Shown here: one piece after another, positions 37,415-47,149 of the stretch | How positions within the stretch are numbered: the first letter of the stretch is position 1 | Layout: every line of letters begins with the position of its first letter | Assembly: GCA_028023455.1 (NCBI GenBank) | Contig: JAQFVV010006220.1 | Coordinates: forward strand, 9,441,916-9,505,915 | Direction: 5' to 3' | Source of the DNA: Epiperipatus broadwayi | Taxonomy: Eukaryota; Onychophora; Udeonychophora; Euonychophora; Peripatidae | Length of the DNA stretch: 64,000 bases | Notes under the pieces: generated by a model | What the model saw: only the letters and a program-made list of their open reading frames with translations | The model's database searches: none | Told to the model about the DNA's origin: nothing | Position numbers and translations under genes: made by a program

Positions 37415-39146
37415 TATAGTATATTGCAAAAAAAAAAAAAAAAATTTAAACAAATTGCATAAGTCTCTATATAAAATATTTTATTTCTTGTTTTTTTTTT
37501 TTCCTTTATCACAACCACAACCTCTCAACCAACTACTTCTTCTCACCGATACCTCTCCTACAACCATTTTTTGTTTTGATCTAATATTTTCACTGCTATC
37601 CCAAATTTTTTTTTTACTCGTTTTTTTTTTCTTTTGTCTATTAAATGCATTCTCTATCTTTTTTTAATTTCCTCTCTTTTTAATTTTTGATTACAATATT
37701 TTTCTTTGATTATCTGTAATATATATTAAATATTGTTTCTTTATAAACTATATCTGTGTACATTTATTAACCTCTACATTTCAAAAAGTTTTAGCTACTT
37801 CAGTATTAAGGCTCCTAAAGGTTACAGCCTTAGTAAATATTACTTAATATAATAATGTGCGTTTAATAAAATTTATAATTACTACTTCAGTATGCTAAGT
37901 AATATGTTAATCATTTATAGAAAGCAAGTACTACATTCAATTTTCTGTTTTTAAAGCCTAATGATAGTTAATAGCTTGACTTCTGATAATAACATAACTT
38001 CTTATTGATAATTGGAGTGTGTGTGTGTGTGTGCATAATGTTTATGAACTTTAAAATAAAATAGACAAGATGATTTATAAATTTGTAAATTATAGTTGAC
38101 ATTTTGTATTCTTAGTAATTTATTTTTTATTATATATATATATATAGTAATAAAAACATTTTACAAAAGACAAACCAATTGTTTGAATAGTAAGTATCAG
38201 ACCATTAGAAAAAGAAAAAAAATAGCTCTATTCTATTTGCATGGTATTATTACTTTTAAATCCAAAGAATTTAATAAATAAGTAGCATAGGGGAAAAGCA
38301 AAAATTGAAATGGGCAATAAAATGTATGATAAGAATATAATGCAAGAATATTGATAAAGTAAAGGTTACAAAAATTGATTGTTTTTAAAAATTCAGAAAA
38401 GCAGTAAGCATGAAAAAGCTGTTTTAAAAAAAATCAATGTCAGAATAATAATATGAGATGATCTGAAAGGGAGAAGTAAAAAATTGATCACTGATTTAAA
38501 TGGCCATTTCATTTTAAATAAAAGCTAAAAGTGAACAGTGATAGATAAAAGTTTATCATAAATATGAGAATAATATTTGAATTTGGATTTTTCACAAGAC
38601 AAGAAGTTATTTGCAAGAAAAATAATTTTTGACATTTACAAAAAAAAAAAAAAGGTTTAGTAAAACTATTTTGGCAAAAAAAAAAAAAAGAAGAAGACAT
38701 ACGATGATGCCCCCCTCCCCAAATCATGAAAAAAAGTAATCCCAGTTTTATAAATTAGAAGTTTTCAATCAAAAAATTATTTAAAATTGATGGTTAATAT
38801 TGGTGATGATGACTGTTTGACCTCAATTCCTTTATCAAAAGAATATTTTGAAATCATAGAACCTACTAGCCAGCTGATCCCTTAAAATATATTTTGTGAT
38901 TATACTTTGTAAAAATAAAACAATATTGAGTTGGATAATTAACTAAATTACTATTGCCTCCACAGAAATTTTTTTTTTTAAGTTTCACTGCTTCTATATT
39001 TATAATGCAAATATTAATGGCTTCTTCAAAGGTGTATCAAATAATTTCCAGGACTGGTGTGGTCCCAGAGAAATTACAGTTTTTATTATATATAATTAAA
39101 TAATCAAACTATTTCTATGATCACACAATATATAATTAGAATATAT
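37415..39146. other. AT-rich stretch with T-rich and GT microsatellites
   Basis: It contains T/C-rich low-complexity DNA at 37480-37680, a (GT)n tract at 38016-38033, an (AT)n tract near 38133-38147 and poly-A runs at 38640 and 38680. Long frames here (for example 37284-37667) translate simple sequence and are not genes. Confidence 0.6.
39143..39146. repeat. Target-site duplication (left), ATAT
   Basis: ATAT directly precedes the LTR terminus at 39147 and matches the four bases after 47145. In AT-rich DNA a 4-bp match alone is weak, but it falls exactly at both TG...CA boundaries. Confidence 0.65.
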
Positions 39147-41687
39147 TGTACCAGTCGAAAAACCCACCAAAAAAACTGCAAGTCGAATCCAAACTCAGCT
39201 GGTTCAAACTGAATTCAAACCCAACTCAACAGCTCAGATTAGAAGAAATCTAAATCGACGGCACAGTACTATGCGCCAAGAAACTAGCTCAATGGTTGGC
39301 GAGAATTAGAGACCCCTGAACTGACACTAATATCGGACAAGTATTTTTAAATCAAATCATATGTATATGTTCGGGTTGCCAACACAGACAGCGAGTATTA
39401 ACATTAAAATAATTATGAAAGAATTAAGAACTAAGAAACCAAGTGTGTTTAGTAAATATTTAATAATAATAATTTGTATTAATCACTTCTAGCCTTTAAC
39501 AAAATTTATAATTATAATAAGAGTGGTGGTCCTTATTATAAGCCAATGAATATTACGCAATATTGGAATTCTATGTCTATGCCCCCAACAAAAAAATAAA
39601 GGCAGATAAAGGTATTCATTAGTAAAGGAAATTATTACTCTAATTTTATACTAAAGAATGTGATATTTATTTTCACATTCGCAAATCCATTCATGAAGAG
39701 CAAGATACGTATTTTAGGGCATAACTTTAATCTTTATTGGAAAACTTATTTAATTAAATATAACTGATAATTTGTTCGACTTTAATTGAAATCACTTCAT
39801 CACAAATTACGAGCATCAGAGTGGGCTTTACTGGAACAGAGAGGTAACGGTGCTGACAAATTATGAGCTATAAAGTGAAATTGAAAGACGATAGCTAGTC
39901 GATGATCGAAGTCCTATGGCGGCTTGCATCTGACAAGTCTTATGCCCTTTGACTAATATGAACAGAAGAGGAAGTGCTTTCTTCCTCGATAATTTAAAAT
40001 AACAGAAATATTATCACCGACAAGCCTAACGGAGTGGAAGATTGCCCTACGTCAGCAACATTCGAAGATGATGACTTGATAGTCATTGTTTGAATACTAA
40101 AACCCATATAGAATGCTCTACATGATGACTTGATCAATTAATTAAAGTCAAATGAGCTTTTAACAAAAACTATTTTAAAGTATTTGTAAATCATATTAAT
40201 TATGCCCCAATCATCGTGCCCTTCCTGAATCTTAATAGCGAGTAACAGAAATTTGAATTAGAATATATTTGATTCCTTTATCGGCCCTTTTGCAATAAAA
40301 ACATTTTAAGATTATACATGAATAAATAAATATTAGTGAAACAAGAAAATAGCAGTGGCATAGATTAGAAACGGAGCTAATAATTTATTATTAGCCAATT
40401 AAAAAAAATAACACACATTTAATAATTTCTTTCGACTCAATCATTGATAGAACTGTATAAATCTAGTTCTAATGGGCGAGAATTATTATCAGAGTTAATA
40501 TTATATTTTCTACGTAAGGCAAATAGAACAAAGGAATTTATCGAGTCGAAAGATTATTGGCATATAATTAAAATAACAACATTAATAAATTACACAAATA
40601 TATATATATAATATAATAAATGAACCGCCAAGTAAGAAAAAAGAAAGTTTAAAGACTAGAGGTTGAGAGAACTACGATATAAATTTACAGTAGCATGAAT
40701 AAAACGTTTTATAAAGATTGTTACATTAAAGAATAAAAGAGCTCTAAAAGAGAGCGTAAAGTTCGAAACTGGCCAGAAAGTTTAAGGTTCATTTGGAAAC
40801 ATATTACCCATTTCTTCCGGGGCTGGTTCTTAGTTTACACATCCAGGTTGGTAAAAACGTAGGCATGCATTTAGTCGATTACTTGAACAGCATTTTAGTG
40901 GCTTTTCATAATTTTAGCTGCATAATTGGTCTGGAAAAGATTCAGCAACTCCATTGAAGATTTTCAGGGGACTTCAGGAACCGGTAGCCAGATTCCTAAT
41001 GTTTAGCCCCTTACCATGATCGAAACACTATTTAAAACACACAGAGTGTACTGCACTTCTCTACAACAAAGATGGCTTCCTTTCTCCAAACTTTTCAGAG
41101 CTATATATACTGTCCTCTGATGCCTTCAGGCTAGCGCTCAACTTTCATTATCAATGTTTTTAGATACATTCCTCCGATAAGGCTTTCTAATTAGAAAATG
41201 AATTCTTAAAATCAAAAAATGATTTTAATTAGGAAATCTTTATCTTTTTTTCTAATTAATAAAACTTTAACTATTGTTTTTGGAAAGGGAAAATCTGAAA
41301 GCTTATCGAAAGAATGTAGCTTTTAATCATTAATACTTTAACAAATTATTTAAAAATAAAATCAAACATTCCCGACGCAATGAAACTTTTAAACAATTAT
41401 ATATATTTAAATATTTACAAATATATACGCACAATCCACGCAGTTATAATATATAAATTCATGAATAATTCTATCATGAATTTATTAATAGAATTGATCA
41501 ATTTAAATCTGAAACTAATTAATTTTAATATGCATTTATGGTATAAGTTATTCTTTATGGAAATTAGCATGGATTGAACGTATAAAGCCCCATTGCATCG
41601 GAAATTTAAGGTTAATATTGTGGGTTTGAAATGGGCTTATGGCTAGATATCATGAAGCTAGGATCGAACTCAGATCCGACTGCTTCA
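39147..41687 (-). repeat. 3' LTR (2541 bp)
   Basis: This is the downstream LTR in the minus orientation. It is collinear with the other LTR and differs by scattered single-base changes, by eye in the low percent range. It also lacks about 28 bp next to CTTTCTAATTAGAAAATG (near 41190) and about 16 bp after ATCGGACAA (near 39340). Both absences are consistent with small deletions or insertions after integration. No protein is encoded; a few 60-75-codon frames are incidental. CpG is more frequent than in flanking DNA. Confidence 0.9.
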
Positions 41688-41700
41688 TTTCTTTTCACTT
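41688..41700 (-). promoter_or_regulatory. Polypurine tract
   Basis: On the minus strand AAGTGAAAAGAAA lies directly before the TGAAGCAG start of the 3' LTR. That is where the primer for plus-strand DNA synthesis forms in LTR retrotransposons. Only one pyrimidine interrupts it. Confidence 0.75.
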
Positions 41701-41964
41701 AAAAAACAATGAAAAAAAATCTCTTTACTTATGCGTGATACATTCGCATAAGTGTACTCGACTAGTTGTTAGACTCTGGGAGAACAGCATGAGTGTGAAT
41801 AATATCATCTATACAAACTACAAAATTGTACATGTCTCACTGCGATCATTTTTTTTTAATATTATCTAGCTTATAAATAAGCTTATAATAAATCGGTCCG
41901 ATAATCAAGTCTCATTTTCCCTATGGTCATGTCAGTCAGTCGTCTGTATATATATATCTGTCAT

Positions 41965-43077
41965 TTAATGTTTGTCGTATTGTTTCCCTGGATCAGGTGG
42001 CACATATGGTTTTAACTTTTGATAATGGTCGTAGTCTTGGTCTTTTCTAGTTGGTGTCAAGTTCTCATAGTCTATTGCAGTCAAAACGTCTATGGTCTTT
42101 TCTATTGACATAGGGAACATCCCAAACATGATTCTTTGGATCCATGGGGGTAAATGATGTCTGATCGTCCGGATGATGTGTTGGTCCTCATATTTGAAGG
42201 CTGTTAGGGATTTGAATGTGGTTACTTGCTGGATGAAGTAGGCTGCATATCCCTGTCTACAGTTTTCTTGATACTTCTGAGGGTTCAGTCTATGCAAAAT
42301 GCCCTCCTGCCTTTCTTCACTCCAATATTTTTTTAAAATGGCATTTTCATATCCTTGGATCGTGGTAAGTGGTTTTTTTAATAGCTTCCACCATGCCTTG
42401 GCAGCTTCTCTTAAGTAGTGGCTGGCTAAGATAACCCTTTCCTTTTCTGCTACAGAGTGCAGACAGAAAAATCCTTTAATGCTGTCTAGATGATCTATGG
42501 GCTTCTCTCCTGGGTTACTCCTAAAAATTTGAATTTCTACAGAAGATATAAGGGATGGTCTCTGCAAGTTCCTTAGACTCATTTCGGGGATTATTGTCTG
42601 TTCCATTTCTACTTTTGGTTTTATTTCACTAGTGGTCTGAACATCTTTTTCCCTTTCTGTATTTATATTGGCTTCTTCCACCGTTTCTTGATTTGACTCA
42701 TCTTCTCCACTATCATCTTCTTTGCTGTCCACAACTTCTTTTGGTGTGGTCTGATCATCATATCCTCTTGGAGCTTTGTAAGTGTCTATTGCTTGAGGAT
42801 GTTTTACAATCTCTGGGTTGGTTTGGGTGCCTTGTGTTTCCTCAAGCTTTAAAATCCTTTCCGTCATCATCAGCATTAACTTCCTGTCTTCTCTCATTAC
42901 TCTGAGGATCGTATGAAAAGTCTCTCGATCGTCGTGATTGTCTTTAGCCATCTTTCTGCTTTGATGGTTGTGCTTTTTCCTGTTGATCTGATTTTTAAAA
43001 GTGGTCTCTCGTTCACTGGAGGTGGTTGAAGATGCATCACTATCATCAGTCAATCCTTTATCTAATTGTTCTTCCAT
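41965..43077 (-). CDS. gag: Retrotransposon Gag (capsid-like) protein, 370 aa
   Basis: This is an intact frame from the ATG at 43077 (MEEQLDKG...) to the TGA-type stop at 41965. The open frame extends 14 codons further upstream, but that part lies in a probable intron ending AAAG just before this ATG. Residues 1-35 are Ser/Asp/Glu-rich, 55-82 could form a coiled coil (ILRVMREDRKLMLMMTERIL), and 114-150 are strongly acidic. Residues 182-336 match the retrotransposon Gag family: an EIQIFRSNPGEKPIDHL start, then YLREAAKAWWKLL with the conserved Trp pair at 229-230, and LKKYWSEER. No CCHC zinc knuckle follows; the C-terminus is KPYVPPDPGKQYDKH. Gag assembles the particle that packages element RNA. 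An uninterrupted frame suggests recent or selected activity. Confidence 0.85.
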   Translation of the reverse strand: MEEQLDKGLTDDSDASSTTSSERETTFKNQINRKKHNHQSRKMAKDNHDDRETFHTILRVMREDRKLMLMMTERILKLEETQGTQTNPEIVKHPQAIDTYKAPRGYDDQTTPKEVVDSKEDDSGEDESNQETVEEANINTEREKDVQTTSEIKPKVEMEQTIIPEMSLRNLQRPSLISSVEIQIFRSNPGEKPIDHLDSIKGFFCLHSVAEKERVILASHYLREAAKAWWKLLKKPLTTIQGYENAILKKYWSEERQEGILHRLNPQKYQENCRQGYAAYFIQQVTTFKSLTAFKYEDQHIIRTIRHHLPPWIQRIMFGMFPMSIEKTIDVLTAIDYENLTPTRKDQDYDHYQKLKPYVPPDPGKQYDKH

Positions 43078-43380
43078 CTTTAAAAATGAATAAATAATAT
43101 AATAAACAATGTGAATCAAAAACTTATGGCACTCTCTGTATACTTAAATAATAATTTTTTTCTTCAGTACATTTAATTAGGTCTCTGACTACTGGTCCCA
43201 TTGCCCCTATCTTCATTAGTTGCTGCGTATTATTTCCCCAATCTGTGTAATCTGCCTTTTTTAGTTTAGTTTTAGTTTGCCTACATTTTCTTGGTTAGCT
43301 CTATCTATTAATTCTTTGAATGAGACATGTATTTTATTTAGAAAAAACTATTAAAGATAAGAAAAACAAACATTACTCAC
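43078..43380 (-). other. Candidate intron in the gag transcript (303 nt)
   Basis: The donor AAA|GTGAGTAAT is at 43380 and the acceptor TTCATTTTTAAAG| ends at 43078, directly before the gag ATG. Length is 303 nt, with T-rich sequence ahead of the acceptor. Removal would join the mini-exon in phase 0 to gag. The donor is close to consensus and the acceptor is moderate. Inference only; needs transcript evidence. Confidence 0.45.
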
Positions 43381-43409
43381 TTTCGCTCTGTTCAACTGTT
43401 CTCCCATGT
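43381..43409 (-). CDS. Candidate 29-nt mini-exon with an in-frame gag start
   Basis: The segment follows a strong 3' splice-like site (TTTTTTTTTCAG) and precedes the GTGAGT donor. It carries an ATG at 43407 followed by eight more codons (MGEQLNRAK) without a stop and ends in phase 0. Spliced to the downstream exon it would add nine residues before the gag Met. These nine resemble the first residues of the main gag exon (MEEQLDKG), so one start may be a duplicate of the other. Without splicing, the frame would stop or diverge in the intron. Confidence 0.4.
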
Positions 43410-44543
43410 CTGAAAAAAAAACTATACAAATAATTAGAGATATACAAATATTTATACATATATATTAGCAGGTAGAACAAGTAATTCTCTGTATATGACA
43501 CATTTGGTTTTTATTATTCAGACAACTAACCCACTACTGTGCTGACAATCAAATTTGCTGACAAATTTATTTATATGGGCACCAGTGAGCAAAATGAGAT
43601 CAATAGGGCATGTGAAATAACCTATTGACCCCCAAACCACATATGATTGACTTAATTTTTGATAAAACAATTTAATTGATGACGAGTATTTATTATTTGT
43701 TAACAACAGACGCGTTCCTGACCTGAGTTTAAATATAGGAGTTCACTACTTCATTTTTACTAAGCGTGAGGCTTTCACACACACAAAAAAATGTCAAAAT
43801 TAATATTACACAAGACTTTTATTTGTTGATATTATTTTTAATCTTGCTAGCATGAAAGCGTGTCAACCATTTAAGCATTTTGCCAACTGCATCTGGCTGC
43901 TTGGTGTACACAAAAGGTCTACACCTGCTTTGAGGTTACTCTAGAAATTATTGTCATTAAAGCTTATTGTCACACTGCATCGGACCGCTTGACAGATAAT
44001 TCCCAGTTTGAAGGTCTTCGCCTACTTTGAGGCTACTCAGAATACGGAATGAACATTTTAAATCATAACAACTGAGATGAATATAATTAATTTTGACACA
44101 GACAAAATATTTCATTTATTTTACCCCTTGCTTTGATCTGCTCTTACTACTTTTCTAACAATAATTTTCCTACTGTCATGAACGCGTATAACGCAAATGT
44201 ATAATATATATGCTGATATAGTACACGTATAATTATTATACATATATTTAAATAATTATTCTAACTAAGGAATCTTTTACTGACGAACATTTAAAAAATA
44301 ATCTTGAAAGCATTTAATTATAAGAAAGAAAATTACAAAATGACATTTTAATTTATTAAATCATTTCAAGTTTATGCGTTATAAATCACACAACTTTTCT
44401 TCAAATATATATATAACATTCTACAAAAATATCACTTTCTACTGAAACATTTAATTTATCGAGATCTCAATTGACTGAGTAACTAAGATCATAATTACTA
44501 TCTCCAGGGTGTGTGGGGTTTATAAAATCGAGCTCCAACAATT
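43410..44543 (-). other. Untranslated leader of the LTR element
   Basis: About 1.1 kb between primer site and mini-exon contains no credible ORF. It holds a diverged tandem repeat (43886-43950 and 43974-44038, 88-bp offset; ACTGCATC, GCTTG, TTTGAGG.TACTC shared). Such leaders often hold packaging signals; none can be identified here by eye. Confidence 0.6.
43886..44038. repeat. Diverged 88-bp tandem repeat in the element leader
   Basis: Two units share ACTGCATCxGxCxGCTTG, AGGTCT.C.CCT.CTTTGAGG and TACTC. They are richer in GC than the surroundings, and structured RNA is possible. Confidence 0.6.
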
Positions 44544-44564
44544 GGGCGGCCAAAAACATAACCA
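44544..44564 (-). promoter_or_regulatory. Primer-binding site (TGG...)
   Basis: On the minus strand the base immediately after the 5' LTR begins TGGTTATGTTTTTGGCCGCC. The TGG pairs with the universal CCA end of tRNA, with no spacer. The remaining sequence does not match the primer sites that I know well (Met-i, Lys, Ser, Leu, Arg), so the tRNA is unidentified. Confidence 0.6.
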
Positions 44565-47145
44565 TGTACCAGTCGAAAAACCCACCAAAAGAACTGCAAG
44601 TCGAATCCAAACTCAGCTGGTTCAAACTGAATTCAAACTCAACTCAACAGCTCAGATTAGTAGAAATCTAAATCGACGGCACAGTGCTATGCGCCAAGAA
44701 ACTAGCTCAACGGTTGGTGAGGATTAGAGACCCCTGAACTGACACTAATATCGGACAATTAATTAACTTAAAATACTTTTTTAAATCGAATCATATGTAT
44801 ATGTTCGGGTTGCCAACACAGACAGCGAGTATTAACCTTAAAATAATTATGAAAAAATTAAGAACTAAGAAACCAAATGTGTTCAGTAAATATTTAATAA
44901 TAATAATTTGTATTAATCACCTCTAGCCTTTAACAAAATTTATAATTATAATAAGAGTGGTGGTTCTTATTATATGCCAATGAATATTACGCAATATTGG
45001 AATTCTATGTCTATGCCCCCAACAAGAAAATAAAGGCAGATATAGGTATTCATTAGTAAAGGAAATTATTACTCTAATTTTATACAAAAGAATGTGATAT
45101 TTATTTTCATATTCGCAAATCCATTCATGAAGAGCAAGATACGTATTTTAGGGCATAACTTTAATCTTTATTGGAAAACTTATTTAATTAAATATAACTG
45201 ATAATTTGTTCAACTTTAAGTGAAATCACTTCATCACAAATTATGAGCATCAGAGCGGGCTTTACTGGAACAGAGAGGTAACGGTGCTGACAAATTATGA
45301 GCTATAAAGTGAAATTGAAAGACGATAGCTAGTCGATGATCGAAGTCCTATGGCGGCTTGCATCTGACAAGTCTTATGCCCATTGACTAATATGAACAGG
45401 AGAGGCTGTGCTTTCTTCCTCGATAATTTAAAATAACAGAAATATTATCACCGACCAGCCTAACAGAGCGGAAGATTGCCCTACGTCAGCAACGTTCGAA
45501 GATGATGACTTGATAGTCATCATTTGAATACTAAAACCCATATAGAATGCTCTACATGATGACTTGATCAATTAATTAAAATCAAACGAGCTTTTAACAA
45601 AAACTATTTTAAAGTATTTGTAAATCATATTAATTATGCCCCAATCATCGTGCACTTCCTGAATCTTAATAGCGAGTAACAGAAATTTGAATTAGAATAT
45701 ATTTGATTCCTTTATCGGCCCTTTTGCAATAAAAACATTTTAAGATTATACATGAATAAATAAATATTAGTGAAATGAGAAAATAGCGGTGGCATAGATT
45801 AGAAACGGAGCTAATAATATATTATTAGCCAATTAAAAAAAATAACACACATTTAATAATTTCTTTCGACTCGATGATTGATAGAACTGTATAAATCTAG
45901 TTCTAATGGGTGAGAATTATTATCAGAATTAATATTATATTTTCTACGTAAGGCAAATAGAACAAAGGAATTTATCGAGTCGAAAGATTATTGGCACATA
46001 ATTAAAATAACAACATTAATAAATTACACAAATATATATATAATATAATAAATGAACCGCCAAGTAAGAAAAGAGAAAGTTTAAAGACTAGAGGGTGAGA
46101 GAACTACGATATAAATTTACAGTAGCATGAATAAAAGGTTTTATAAAGATTGTTACATTAAAAAATAAAAGAGCTCTAAAAGAGAGTGTAAAGTTTGAAA
46201 CTGGCCAGAAAGTTTAAGGTTCATTTGGAAACATATTACCCATTTCTTCCAGGGCTGGTTCTTAGTTTACACGTCCAGGTTGGTAAAAACTTAGGCATGC
46301 ATTTAGTCGATTACTTGAACAGCATTTTAGTGGCTTTTCATAATTTTAGCTGCATAATTAGTCCGGAAAAGATTCAGCAGCTCCATTGAAGATTTTCAGG
46401 GGACTTCAGGAACCGGTAGCCAGATTCCTGACGTTTAGCCCCTTACCATGATCGAAACCCTATTTAAAATGCACAGAGTGTATTGCACTTCTCTACAACA
46501 AAGATGGCTTCCTTCCTCCAAACTTTTCAGAGCTATATATACTGTCCTCTGATGCCTTCAGGCTAGCGCTCAACTTTCATTATCAATGTTTTTAGATACA
46601 TTCCTCCAATAAGGCTTTCAAACTCATTAACTTAAATTCATTTTCTAATTAGAAAATGAATTCTTAAAATCAGAAAATGATTTTAATTAGGAAATCTTTA
46701 TCTTTTTTTCTAATTAATAAAACTTTAACTATTGTTTTTGGAAAGGGAAAATCTGAAAGCTTATCGAAAGAATGTAGCTTTTAATCATTAAAACTTTAAC
46801 AAATTATTTAAAAATAAAATCAAACATTCCCGATGCAATGAAACTTTTAAACAATTATATATATTTAAATATTTACAAATATATACGCACAATCCACGCA
46901 GTTATAATATATAAATTCATGAATAATTCTATCATGAATTTATTAATAGAATTGATCAATTTAAATCTGAAACTAATTAATTTTAATATGCATTTATGAT
47001 ATAAGTTATTCTTTATGGAAATTAGTGTGGATTGAACGTATAAAGCCCCTTTGCATCGGAAATTGAAGGTTAGTATTGTGGGTTTGAAGTGGGCTTATGG
47101 TTAGATGTCATGAAGCTAGGATCGAACTCAGATCTGACTGCTTCA
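44565..47145 (-). repeat. 5' LTR (2581 bp)
   Basis: This is the upstream LTR in the minus orientation. It should contain the promoter and the polyadenylation signal. It is 40 bp longer than the 3' LTR because of two small indels (near 44757-44775 and 46615-46640). The second includes CAAACTCATTAACTTAAATT. At over 2.5 kb it is long for an animal LTR element. Confidence 0.9.
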
Positions 47146-47149
47146 ATAT
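47146..47149. repeat. Target-site duplication (right), ATAT
   Basis: Four bases after the LTR end match those before 39147. Confidence 0.65.

Larger units (their letters stand above)
39147..47145 (-). mobile_element. Gag-only LTR retrotransposon with ~2.55-kb LTRs
   Basis: Two direct repeats (39147-41687 and 44565-47145) flank a 2877-bp interior. On the minus strand each begins TGAAGCAG and ends CTGGTACA, giving canonical TG...CA ends. ATAT flanks both outer ends (39143-39146, 47146-47149) as a 4-bp target duplication. The TGG primer site adjoins the 5' LTR and a purine tract adjoins the 3' LTR, so orientation is minus. The interior carries a single ORF, for Gag. Protease, reverse transcriptase, RNase H and integrase are absent, and 277 bp between gag and the 3' LTR leaves no room for them. 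The element must be mobilised in trans. Gag resembles Ty3/gypsy-type Gag. Confidence 0.9.

Noticed and set aside
37284-37667. 127-codon plus-strand open frame
   Set aside because: It runs through the 64-bp repeat, a poly-A tract and T-rich simple sequence, giving Lys and Phe runs; there is no protein-like pattern.
41380-41869. Open frames of 65 and 76 codons near the end of the 3' LTR
   Set aside because: They are AT-driven frames in LTR or adjacent DNA. The first recurs in the other LTR only as part of the repeat.
42693-42905. 70-codon plus-strand frame within gag
   Set aside because: It is antisense to the Gag coding sequence and is a frame shadow.
44509-44727. 72-codon plus-strand frame at the LTR boundary
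   Set aside because: It crosses the primer site and LTR terminus on the wrong strand and has no family similarity.
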